A stretch of DNA of 64,000 nucleotides. Source: Spirodela intermedia. Lineage: Eukaryota > Streptophyta > Magnoliopsida > Alismatales > Araceae. The stretch is taken from contig LR746275.1 in the NCBI GenBank assembly GCA_902729315.2, forward strand, positions 2,078,501-2,142,500. The letters run 5' to 3'. Made by a program: the position numbers and the translations under genes. The notes beneath the pieces were generated by a model, which saw nothing but the letters and a program-made list of their open reading frames with translations, was not told the origin of the DNA and ran no database searches. The stretch's first letter is position 1, and each line of letters begins with the position of its first letter. Shown piece by piece: positions 21,401 through 35,065 of the stretch.

Positions 21401-24400
21401 GTACTAGGTGACTTTATCTCGACTGCCAGAAATGAGTTCAATTGCTCCTTCTTGGTGGAGTAATGGTTCTTCTAACCTACAAGATATGCTTGAAGTTTTT
21501 ATAGGTCATCAAACTGAGATTATTTTTTAAGTCCTCCAATGACGACATCAGTGCTTTTTATTGATGTTTGAGAAACAAAGGGCGCATGATGGTTATCCAC
21601 CTGATTCTTAAATATTTTTAGTGCTGGGGGAGTGAATTTTTCCAAAGAGTGGTTTTCTGGACAGTAGAGGAAAGAAAAATGCTCATATTGCTCAATCCAA
21701 TTGTTTTTAGATACCATAGAACATTCATAAATTTAGGAACATATTTTACCAAAGATTCTGTCGGCCATCATGATGTAGCATAGGACTGCAATTCGTCATC
21801 TTCCTTAGGATTGAGATATATATTTATGAGATGAGGAGCATCTAGGATCCTACATCTGTTGAGGGAAGCCCTTTGTTGTGCAGCCTAGCGAGGGGAGTAT
21901 GGCGACTTGTTCGATGTTTATTGCGCTTTATCTAGGAATTCTATGTCAGTGGGGGGTCATCTTACTCTTTGGGGGCACATTATGTTTGCTGGTTGTTGCC
22001 ATTGTCGTGAAACATTTTGGAACATGAAGAGATTCCACTAAACATCATGATGTGACATTCATTTTATAATGTTGGTCTTTCACTTGGTTATTACAGGTAA
22101 ATATTGCCTTGCGCATTCATATTTTCTTTTTGCCAAAATGAAATCTTGCTATTTCTGAATATCGGTTATAATGCAGACATTTCACATGTAGGTTGATTGC
22201 AACTTGCATGGAATGGGCCACCTACATACATCGCACATTAAATTTCGCCACCCATTACCTGATAAATTTATGCCCAGAGCAGCTCCTAATACCATGCAGA
22301 CAGACTCTGCGTTGAAGAAGGCCAGCTCAGTTTCTGTAAGTTTTCAGGTTGGCTTGCTCAGTCAAAAGATAGTTATTATTAATTGGATGAACTTCTCTAG
22401 TATGTCGTGTTCAATGTAATGTAATTAAATGTTCTTAGGCAGGTTCAAGGGATGAAACAATTGGAAATACAGCTTTTTGGCTGTCTTCTACTGTCCCTGG
22501 TACATGGACTTGGACCACTAGTGATGAAGATTTTTTAAACGATAAGAGCTGCGTAAAAAGGCAGAGTATTTGTGAACTTGAGGGTGATTCTAGCATAGAT
22601 GGTCTGTATCTAGTGCATACTGGTAAAATTCACGATGTGCATATTTGCAATTTGATGCTGTTGCTAAACTTTTTAATGGTTTTAACATGCAGACATTTTG
22701 AACCAAAGTGCTAAGATCTATTCATCGTTCTCTCAGACTAGTCCTGATTTGAAAATGGTTCAGTCACTTATACCAATCTGGGAGGTCAGTTTCATGTTAT
22801 TTTGCATGCTACATACTTTCTACGTTTTTTTGCTGACCTGAAAATTGTTTGGACTTTAATGAAGGAAGAGCTTGAAAGATCAGGATTGCAAGAGTATATA
22901 ACCTCTCCAGACATCAGCAAACCTCCCCCTGAAACTGTACTAAGAAGTCTTTGTGATGGTTTCCAGTACGAAAATGGCCTTTCTGATGTATTCACCGAAG
23001 CAAAAAGAAAGTTATCTTGCAAGGATTCTCTTTTGGATGGCAGCATGATGTTTGAGCGACATATGAAGTCATCAGATGACACATGCGGTTCCTTAATCCT
23101 GACAGAAGATCAGCAGATGAATCCTTTGGGTGCAGAGCATCTACATTCCTCAAAAGTGATACCCGCACGGTCATCCCTCTTAGAAAGCAATGCAACCCCT
23201 GAAAGAATTTGTGAATTTCCTGGATCCTCATCATATGTTGAGAAACTTAATTCATTGACAGTCATCAGAGAAACTGAAAAAAAGGTGTGTTGGCTGTTAC
23301 ATATATATGTTTCTTGTGATATTTGCTTCAAAGGTGTTAAAAATAGGAAACCATGTTCTTTTTAGAACGGTCGGATTTGTAAGGGTGTTAATTGTGAAAC
23401 GGGGACGAGCTGGTTCTTTTTCAATTATTTTGCATTCCGTTTTATATCTAATTTACGATGTATCTCTGCAAAGGCTAACCTTACTGTCTTTCAAACTTGA
23501 AAACTTCTCTCTTCTAGATGTGTCGATTTTACCTGCTCATTCTTTCAATTTTAATCTCTTTGGATCGATTATTAACTTTGGATTCTTCTGTGTGATCTCC
23601 AAGAAAATTTCTAGATTGGCCCCTGCACAAAGCTTAGTTGGGGATGCCCAATAAAAGAAAGATTTCGAATCATGATCAAATGATTCGTTGCTATCTTATA
23701 ACCAGGGTGATGCTGCTTACTTTAATCTACCTCATCTAATCCTGGATTCCATTCTAGAGTCTGCTAGTTGATCATTAATGCCGTCCTTGTCAATTTTTTA
23801 ATTAAACTTTACTCACTAGTTTCAGAAGCAAATAAAGGTCAAAGTAAGAGCATGTCCTTATCAAGTAGGACAAACACGCTACAAACTTGGGAAGAATAAA
23901 ATACAGTGATGCGTTCCCTACTTTGGTTAATGTAGGGATGAATATATCCATTGACATGCCTACTAGGCTGAGTCATGACATCTCAATACCAGATGCTTGT
24001 CCAACACACATGTACAGAGGTATATGTTTTCTAACTAACATAATGATCCGTTCCACGACAACTGATAATCATGGTCATTGTCTGGTGTCGCACTAAAATC
24101 TGCTACTGGAGACAATTGCATGCGGCAATGTTGGTAGGTATGCCACATATATTTGTGGCTTCAGTTTTGTATTTATGGATTTTTTTTGCTAGTGGGTTAT
24201 AAATATTATCAATTAATCATAAAAAAGTTCAGTACCTTTCAAAAAACCCCAATATGCCAACTAGGTCTTCCACCCAGATTATGTTACCATATGAGACTCA
24301 CAACGTTGCAGAAATAGTAAATTTTACGCCTGTCTCTCAAAACGTTAGCCACTGAGAGAAACAGGTGTATGAATTTCTCTATGATGGAATATTTAGATAA

Positions 24401-27400
24401 GATTCTTACTATATAGTTTGTATTTGTAACTTTGGCTTTACGAAAAGTAGAAATGAATACTAAGGCTTCTTTTTGATGGAATTTATTCATACATATGCAT
24501 TCTTTGTGCCCGGGATGGATTGATTTTGTTCGCAAAAGCTGAACATCAAATGCGGTTTTTGTATTTCGGCTCATCCCACTTTGACTTATTACAAATTTTT
24601 CTGTCATTTTCAGATTCAGGTCGTTTCATTTTACTTGCGATAATGTGGTTTAGGTGGTCATATTATTATATCTTTTGTTTAGTTAATGTGTATTAGTCAC
24701 ACAAGGTCTTCTTTGGTGCTAAATTTTCCTTACATTTTTTATGTGAAGGTTGAAAATCTCTCTATGCTCCTCTCTCTCATTTTTTTATGATTTTTGTATT
24801 TTATACAGGTGTCAGATGCCGAAACACTTGGGCTTCTCAGTTGGTTGACGTCCTCACAAGCAGTAGATGACTTTGGTTTAGATGAGGAGCTTATCCATGA
24901 AGCAATTTTGAGTCCTCAATTGCTTTCAAATAGTTATGAAAAAGCATTGGAGAAGGCTCATTTGGAATATGAGATTGCATCACAACAAGAATGTCAGGAC
25001 ATACTTGACTCTCTCAAAAGTTTTCAGTTTGAGGATCAGAACGAAACCTCTGCTTCTACTGGCGATCAGGATTTTAATGTCAATGATCCATTAAAAGTGA
25101 TTCCCCAAGTTGATGGCTCCAGTGATGATCAAAATATTTTTCCTCAAGTTGAAAAGGCTTCTAATAGAGACCCCAAGAGAAAGATGGAGATGGAGATGAC
25201 TACTTCCAGTATCACTGAAAAACAAATGGATCGTCGGTCTGGAAGGAAAACGAAAAGAAACCATCTGTCGTGGGGTCCTCCACCCTTTTCTATCGAACAA
25301 AAGAGGCCAATAGTTTCATGTTACTCAAATGATGTTTCTGAGCTTTTGCATCCGGATGAGAGGGAAGGTACTGCTGATGCTAGTTCTTTGCCTCTTATAT
25401 ATGCATATGAAAAATCTGAATCATCAGAGACTGAAACAGGACATAAACTTGCATTCGGGGAGGAGGGAAGACAGCCAATTTATTCTGTGAAGGATGAGAT
25501 GAGAAGCAAGCATTGCTGTAGTATTGAGCAGTTCGAACATGGACAACATTTATTGGAGGTGACTACTGAGAACCAGTACAATAAAACAAACCGAACGGAG
25601 GAGCAAGAAAGCAAATCACATGGAAATAATAAGGATTCCATGACGCCTTCTGAAATTCCTCACGAAGAATCATGTTTTCCCAAAAAGCACGGGACTTTTG
25701 TTGGCCCAGAAAGTATGACATGCAATATAATATGCAGTGATAGCCCAGGTGATGTGGGCCAGCCAGGAGAATTGCATAGTTCGGCTAATTTCTACTTGCA
25801 GGATAATGCACTGAATGAAGATCTTGATCCACATAAGTCACCAATAACGAGAGAGTGTTTGGATACTTCTATAGGATCTCTGGAGGTAGTAGATGGAAGC
25901 GTGCTTCAAATGAATGATTCATCAAATAAAGTTCCTGGATCATTTGATATGAGGCAGTTGCCTCCTGCAATGTTCACTTTGCTATCCAAATGCTCAGGAG
26001 GATATAGCTCACGTCCAGGTTCTTCTGGGAATGGAGTGAGCAGAATTGTAAGTTTCAAACCGGATTTGTCTGAAGGTGATGTTCACTTGAACAATTTGGG
26101 CATTGTAAAATCTGCTTTTTATTTAAATACCCTGCAAGACAATGAGAGTGGCTGTGAAACTTCGGGCCTGTGCACCGCTCTGGTAATGGAAGACGCTCCT
26201 GTTGGTTTCCTTGAGATGACTCCGAATAGAAGACCTCCTAGTGATGTTTCAGAGAGGTTGATACCTTTGACTGATGTTATTCAGAACACAGACAGCATGA
26301 GCGTGCCTCATTGTACGTTCATCAAATTTATAATATTATTCTTTACTTATTTCCCACAACAGCTATGATTTCAGCCGATTGTTCATGGCATTGTTATTTG
26401 GTTTTCTTATCTTGCAGTGGTAACCTATCACAATAAAATTCATTCCCTTCTCCTTACAACTCACTAGAAATGTGATGCATGAATTTAGTTTCTTCCTCTA
26501 TTCAGCCTACTGCATTGATTACATATCGTCGTTTATACTAATTATATGCTACTTTTTTGTGCTTAGGAAGGAAAGAAATAAACATGCCTTGGTTTTTTTG
26601 TGATTACATATCGTCTTTTATATATTTCTTTTATAATTGTCCCTTATAGATAGTTGTCTTTGATAAACCTTCGTTTATCTTGGTATCCTTTTGTTCAACG
26701 TTCTTTAGGTATTAATATGTGGTTTAGACTGAGAATTGTCCAGTTGAGCTTTGCTGAACTAGGTTCTCTTTCTTTAGTGGGTCGATCAACTCCATTCGTT
26801 TTAGTAAATTCTGTTGTTTCCTCAATCGTGATAGATTTAGTGAACTCTGACGTAGAGATCTGTTACTCTTTTTTGGACTCAGAATTGGATTGGACATTTG
26901 GAAGAAGCTAGAATGACAACATGGTTAATTGATGATGGGAGTTGTCACGTATTTCACATTATGTAGGTGGTGTGTGGTGACGATAGGCGCTACCATGTTC
27001 GTTCTGAGTAACTCATACTGAAAATTTCCATTTTTATAAGGTTTATTTTCCTTATAATTTTTATTTACCTTTTCTGATCTGTCAATTTTATTTCTTGGGT
27101 TTTATACCTGCTATTACAAGAGATAGCTATTAGATGCAGGGCTATGCCAATTTTTTATAGTTCTGCAAATAAATGTTTTTAGTTCTGTAAGCAAAGATTT
27201 ATCTTTGCCATATCCGTACTAGTATTAAAGGATGCATGCCACATACATTAGGTGTTTGTTATTGCGCAACAGTATTTACTAATTTTAGCTATTGTTTCTT
27301 AATTACAGGCGACAGACATCAGTTTCTTGATTTTCAACCATTCTTTAACGATGCTGGCGTGGAGAAAGGGGTTCGTAAATCTGCTATTGCTGGATCTTAT

Positions 27401-30400
27401 TCAGAGACCATTGGGAGTATTCCTATGAACTTCCAAAATGACGGTTCCTTCTCTTATTTGTTGACCTTTGCCGTCTGTCCACCATCCCCGCAATCTGTCT
27501 ATCATTGGCTTTTGAGACAAACGAAGAAGAATGCATTGTCCCTATCCATTGGTATGGACTAGGAATGAGATGCCACTTGATGTTAATTTCAAATGTCTCA
27601 TGGCTAGTACTTGTGTTTTTAAGTGTAACATGACATTTACATTTGCAGATGCTTCTTCGGCTGGTGAGGATTGTTCAGGAAATGTGAGTGAATCCTGCCA
27701 TGGTTGCCATCATGATATTCAAACCTCCATGTCCCCTGAGGTTTTGGATGCTTCGATATGTCCTGACTCTGAAGGGCTTTCTGGAAAATACTGTGACTCT
27801 CCAAACTTTGCTGTGAATGATTCACAAAACATAAATGCTCACTCTTGTGATGGCAATGTTGATGTGAAGTTGGAAAATGTTTTGGATTCTGATGCTGAAA
27901 CAGCTAATAAATCACAAGGTGAGGCCATCAACGTGCATCGTAAATTGTCCGCTGGCGGTTACTGTGATATTTCACAGATTTCTGGGCTAAATGAGAGGAC
28001 AAAGCTTACTCCTTTGAGTCAAATTGGCTTTCGTGATCCTGCTAGCGGTGGCAGTGGACAAAATCTTACATTGCTTAGCTTGGAGGTATGGATGCTGGCA
28101 TGCTCTGTTTACTCGTCACACAGACAGATCTGCAGAAATATTGTCTCGGTTCTCATGGCTATTCTAATCTTATGATTCTTCATGTTAACTTCTAGAATTT
28201 GCAAATAGGACCCTCAGTTTGCTGTACATTACCATCCTCATAATCTTATGATTCTTCATGTTATACATTAACTTATTCTACAACTATTTCGTTGTTATTA
28301 CAGATTCAGGCAGAATCCAGGGGAAGTCTATTACCTGATCCTCAGTTTGATGCTATAAATCTTATATCTCTTGCGATTCAGGAGGATACAAACTATGACC
28401 CAAAGTTTTATGTTCTTGTGCGCGGTACTGATGTGAAATCTTATGGAAGGTACCGAACATTTTATTTCCATCTGTAGGATAGGAGCACCTCAGGTTGGGT
28501 TATCATTTGTGTTTGCTTCTGTCTTGTGTTTCGGGATTTGTTTGAAGGGATTGTTTGTGAGATAGTTATTTTAGCATTCATTTTGTTAACATATTTGGAT
28601 TTTTCTAAAACTGCTGTCTGCATTTTTTTTCTGATGGTCCATGTGTCTGGGCTAGAGAAATTTAGGCGGATCCTGGATTATCATCTCTTCATGATTGATC
28701 GAAAACATCTCTATAAATTGAAGAAAGATGCTTTAGTTATGTATGCTATTACCAGGAAGTTATTAGTGGTAAACCAACGAATGATTTTTCATGTAGTCTT
28801 GGTTAGTCCATAAGCTGCTTGCTCTCCGTCTATTCCACATGATCACTACTGCTTTGCAGATTATGTCTTATCAATGATTTTTTGGTGAGATTACTATGTA
28901 TTTCTGGATATGTAATATATCAATATCTTGGAGAGCCCGGAAAACTGCTCATCTCAATAAACAATATCAGCCAAAAATTGCCCCACAAGCAGATAAAGAA
29001 ATAAGTCATGGGACTCCGCGCAGCAAAGCTGGTTGACTGCTGTGGAAGTCTCAGTGGCCTCAGTAACTTCTCTATGCGAAGCATGAATTTCTATCCTTTC
29101 CACGTTCTAACTCAATGAAATTTTGGTAGTTTTTTCTAGTTTAGTGTATTTTTTTCTTTACAGCTATTGATTAATTTGCTAAGTTCCCAACACAAGATTG
29201 TCCGAGGTCAAGCATTATGTCCGTTCTGTTTCTGATATTTGTTAGGGTAGGAGTGGTATATCTAGGTGGTCATATCGAAGTCTAATTATGGCTTTCTAAG
29301 TGTTAGTAATTTTGAGTTAATATCACGCTTATATGTTTATGTCATAGAGGATAAATTGTGTTTATTTCATGAAATTGATTAACTCAGTTTAACTTCATGG
29401 AATTGTTGTGAATAGGCTATGATTCAACAATGAATTCAGATTGTGATGCACTTTCTATCTTAGTGGACTCTTGCTAATCATATTGATTATAATTATGACG
29501 TGGCAGTTTGTGGATTTTCAGAATTAATCTTTGATGAAAAACATTATCTGGTATAATTCTTGGAGTTTTCTTGAAGGGCACGGGCTAATTTTAATTATTC
29601 TTTGCAGAAATTTTGATGGAATATCTGGCTGTGCGCTTCTAATATTCCCAGAAGAGCGATTGCTATTTGACCATCTAGTGAAGGTTTTTATTTCTTATGA
29701 TCCAGATATTTTACTAGGCTGGGAAGTTCAAGGCAGTTCCCTTGGCTATTTAGCTGAACGAGCTGCACATCTTGGCATGCACTTACTGAAGAAAATCTCT
29801 CGCACTCCGGATATTGACACCCAGCATATGGTTATGAAATCTGTGAATCATGATAAGGAAGTGACAGATAAGGTGACTTCTGAAACTGGTATTGAGTCAA
29901 TTGTTGTTGATGCTGAAATAATCGAAGATGAGTGGGGTCGTACTCATGCTAGTGGTATACATGTCAGTGGAAGAATTGTTCTCAATGTCTGGCGGTTGAT
30001 GCGGTCTGAGCTTAAACTGAATCTATATACAGTAGAAGCTGTCGTTGAAGAAGTATTACGACGAAAGGTTCCTTGTATACCATGTACAACGCTGAACAGC
30101 TGGTTCTCTAGTGGTAGCCAAAGGGCACGCTTTCGATGTATTGAATATGTCTTGGAGAGAGCGAATCTTAACCTTCAGATACTGAACCAGCTAGACATGG
30201 TGCGTTAACCCATATCCTTGTACAGGATATATCGTTGTCTGTCTTTTTCAATTTATGTCAATTCTTCATCTGGATAGAACAATGTCTTTATGCTTGTGGT
30301 ACTCTCTGGCGTAATTTTATGTTTCAGCTGGATTTTCTGTACTTCACAAGCAACTAATGAGTATTCTGCATGAAAATGCGTGTGTTAAACTAGTACCATA

Positions 30401-33400
30401 TAAAATGCGACTATTTTAGGCCAGAAAACCGATTGATTATTTTAAGCAAGGTATATTTGGATTGGATAAATTTAGCTCTGTTAAACAACTATCTCTGACC
30501 CATTCAACAAAATCTTCCATTTCAGTCTCTCATGATCTTTTCCCATGGACGTCTCAGAAGACCGAATTCGCCCGAAATACATCAAGTTTACATACTATTC
30601 TCCTTCATACCCAACATCTCCTTCAAGTATTTTTCTTTTTTACCTGGCTTACACGTATGTTTTCTAAATATAAGGTGGCAAAAATTCCTATCATCCAATG
30701 CTCATTTCAGAGAAATTTATTGCCCTAAGTAATATCTAGTGCTTTCTTTTTCTACTTTCTGTCACGTGCATATCAGGTCTCAACGTTTAGAAGGGACCTC
30801 AGGGAAGGTTGTTTAACAGAGCTGAGTATATTTGGTTTAGTTTTTTTAGTCGAGATAACACGTGATCTGAAGCTCTGATAGGCGCCCAGCACTCGTGGAA
30901 GAAGAACTCAAACTTTATTGATCAAAAAACAGTTTACAAGGAGAGCGGGATCCAGTATTTATACCAGATCCCTAGAAGGTTCTAGACATATCGATGTAAC
31001 ACGAAATGAAAGGTACATGGGGACACATGTAAACATGTAAGGTATACAGGTTATTAAGTACATCTCGACAACAGTTTTCTACTTGCATATGGTGATCGAA
31101 TGAGAAGGGTCCACATGATTAATCAGAGTGAATATTCCAGAATTTTGTTTGGTTTTCTGAGGAACAATGGCTTTATGTCTGTTTATGCGAAGCTAACAGC
31201 CTCTGCCCATTTCGGGCACTCATGAAAGAAGCAAAGTTTGAATAGTTCAGCAGAGTGAGATGCCTTCTTGAAATCCATCCTGTGAATGAATCATGGTGCC
31301 TTCCCCAACACCGCTTTTCCTCAACTTTCAATAAGATTGTAGTTTCCAGAGGAAACCACCCTGATTGCTTGCTCTCGGTATGGGTTTCAGCCTCGTTTTC
31401 CTTAGAATAAGACAATGCTGCTTGATTACCTATACCCAAATCGGACCAAATCGGACCAAATTGGATGAGTATCTATTGTTAGTTGAACATTTATGCTTAG
31501 GGGTTGATTTTATTGTCTTTTTACCTTACGTTGGCTGATAAAAGTGGTCTGAGAAATCGTTTGAATTTTGAAAACTGTCATTCCTATCTTTATTTTTTGT
31601 TTCTTATCTGCAGGTAAACCGAACATCTGAGCTTGCTCGTGTGTTTGGAATTGACTTCTTTTCTGTTCTCTCTCGAGGCTCACAGTTTCGTGTGGAATCT
31701 ATGCTTTTAAGGTTGTTGCATAGTCAGAATTATCTTGCCATTTCTCCTGGGTACCAACAGGTCTCTCTCTCTCTCGCTCTCTCTCTCTCATATTCACTGA
31801 TTTTGGATGCTGCATAGTTTCGGTTTGAATTGTTCATGGTGCATTTAGTTTACTGCCTAGCCAGTTATTACCTTGGAATCAAATAACCCTCGAACTTGGC
31901 TCTTTTTCCTATTTAATTAAACCCGGGAAACTCCTGGATCATAATGCACTAGGCCTAGCCAGTACCCATGATGGCCCTTCTTTGGTTTTGTTTTTATAAA
32001 TACGATTGAAAAATTCTGGAATTATACCAGCTGTACTGCCTTTCACAGGTTGCTTCACAACCTGCAATGGAGTGCCTTCCCCTCGTGATGGAACCAGAAT
32101 CTGGATTTTATACTGATCCGGTCATTGTTTTGGATTTTCAATCCCTTTATCCCTCAATGGTAATAGCATATAATCTCTGCTATTCTACATGCTTGGGAAA
32201 AGTCTTGCCCTCCACAGGAAACATACTCGGTGTGAGCTCATTCTCCCCAGATCCTTGCCTTCTTCTTGACCTCAAGGAGAATACGCTGCTATCTCCAAAT
32301 GGTGTTATGTATGTGACTTCAAAGGTATGCCGGTTCACCATCTCGTGATCTGATAAAATTCATTACAAGCATAAAACCTCTGGCTTCTTAGTTCTTGCTC
32401 CGTTTTTTTCGAATAAATATCTCAGTAATAATATTTTCCAAACCTTTTCTGAGTCTGGGTTACATATTCTGTCTATCAGATGACAGTCAAGAAAAAAACT
32501 TCTCGCAACTATACTAGTTTAGAAAATTCAGAAATGATTTCCAATAGAATGGCGGATTTTTAACTTATTACTTACCTCCCTTATGAATTTTCCCTTATAT
32601 CCATTGTTCAATAAAAAAATAATTATCTCTAAAAACAAATCTTTGCTATGCTTAATATATTTTTGAATTTAATCTATATGGCTTAGACAATGTGTGCTTG
32701 GAAAACAAGAATCGGTTTTTTAGCAAGGTAAGGAATGTATCGTCAAATATTCAATATGATTCCACAGGATCGATTTTCGTTCAAAGTAACAGATTCTAGC
32801 CAATTGAAAGGATCTTCTGATCAATCCAGAGATTGTTTTGATTCTATTAGAAATGAGGACTTTCATTCACCTGGAAACCATTTTCTACAGACTTGGGTAT
32901 GATGCTGATACTAGACTGGTGAAGCAACCCACGTGAAAAATGATGAGACAATCTATATATATTCTGGGAACCACCCAATAACTATGCTACCCACCTAGTC
33001 ATGGAACTTATTTTACTAAATGGAGTAAAATCTATTGAATCATCGTGAAGACCCTGGAAATGTTTGGAATTGCGCTAAAATTATAGTACACGGAAATTAT
33101 AGAAACTTTTTATTATGGGACCCACCCAATCACTATGCTACCCACCTATTCATGGAATTGTAATAAATGGAGTAAAATCTATTGAATCATCGTGAAGACC
33201 TTGGGGTTTGTTTGAAATTGCACTAAAATGTTCAGGGAAATGATCGAAACTTCTTATTCGGCCGCTGATTAGCTCTAGAACATTGGTGATGCTTTCATAC
33301 TCCTCTTGCTTCCCAATATACTTCTCTGGCCTTTTTTCTGGTCTTTCTTGTGGTTTGCTCATCTGCGCTATGTGAAGTGCAGGTTCGTAAGGGCGTGCTA

Positions 33401-35012
33401 CCCCGCATGCTGGAGGAGATATTATCAACTAGAATAATGGTAAAGAAAGCGATGAAGAAGCTGATGCCATCGCAGCAAGTTCTACAGAGGGTATATACCT
33501 CTCTTTTTTTTCTTTTTTTTTAAAACCCTTTTTGGTGGCTTACTCCCTAAAAAATCATGTGGATTCAGGGCTGGATGTTCGATGGGCATCTTTCCCATTT
33601 TTTCTAGGAGAATTGAATCATGGAATATTTCACATCCTTGCCCATTCTTGCATTGCAGATTATGAACGCTCGTCAGCTGGCTCTGAAGCTCATCGCAAAC
33701 GTCACTTATGGCTACACGGCCGCCGGTTTCAGTGGGCGCATGCCCTGCGCCGAGCTCGCGGACAGCATTGTCCAGTGCGGCCGGAAGACCCTAGAAAAGT
33801 CAATCTCGTTCATAAATTCTCACAGCAAGTGGAATGCCAGGGTGGTCTATGGCGACACGGATAGGTATCTCCTCTTGTCCATCTGGGAATATCATAGAAA
33901 ATAAAATCGATTATTAACCCAATTATGCGGAGATAAATAATATAATTGTAATGGATCTTTTGCAGTATGTTTGTTCTTCTACGAGGGAGGTCGAGGGAGG
34001 AGGCATTTGAGATCGGGAGGAATATCGCGGTGACGATCACCTCGATGAACCCTAAGCCTGTCGTGTTGAAGATGGAGAAGGTCTATCATCCCTGTTTCCT
34101 CCTCACCAAGAAACGCTATGTGGGCTACAGCTATGAGGACCCCGGCCAGGTCAAACCCTCCTTTGATGCCAAGGGCATCGAGACCGTGCGCCGAGACACG
34201 TGCCCGGCTGTTGCAAAGACCTTCGAGAGATCCCTGAGGCTGTTCTTCGATCGCCGAGATATTACCCAGGTATGAATTTGTGCTGTTTCTCTTTTCTTTC
34301 TCTCTCTTTTAAGTTTGATCGTTGACTTTATCGTTGGGCCTGAAATGGATCGCCAGGTCAGACTGTATCTGCAGCGTCAGTGGGCCAGAATCCTGTCCGG
34401 CAGGGTGTCTCTCCAGGACTTCATATTTGCCAAGGAGGTGAGGCTGGGCACCTACAGCTCCGGTGCCGCTGCCTCTCTTCCTCCGGCGGCCATTGTTGCC
34501 GCCAAGGCCATGAAGGCCGACCCCCGGAGGGAGCCACGATATGGTGAGAGAGTGCCATATGTGGTGGTCCACGGGGAGCCTGGGGCCCGCCTGGTCGACA
34601 TGGTCGTTGACCCGCTGGAGCTCCTGGAAGTCAGCTCTCTGTACCGGCTGAACGACTCATACTACATCAACAAGCAGATAATTCCGGTTCTCCAGCGGGC
34701 TTTTGGGCTTGTCGGCGCCGACCTGCGCCGCTGGTTCTCCGAGACGCCCCGCCCGCTAAGACCGACAGCCGCCAAGCGCCTCCCATTGGGCTCCGGCTCT
34801 TCGGTCTCTATGAAGGGTCCCCTGAGAAATAGAATCGACAGGTACTACCTCTCCAAGAACTGCGCCGTGTGCGGCAACCTGGTGCAGAGGTCAACGTTCC
34901 TCTGTGACGAATGCTTCGCCAGGGGTCCTTCCACTGCCGCCATCTTGATTGGGAAGACATCAAAACTGGAGCAGGACCTCCACCATTTGTCAGATGTACG
35001 AACCCAAATCCG

Positions 35013-35065
<53 letters not shown>

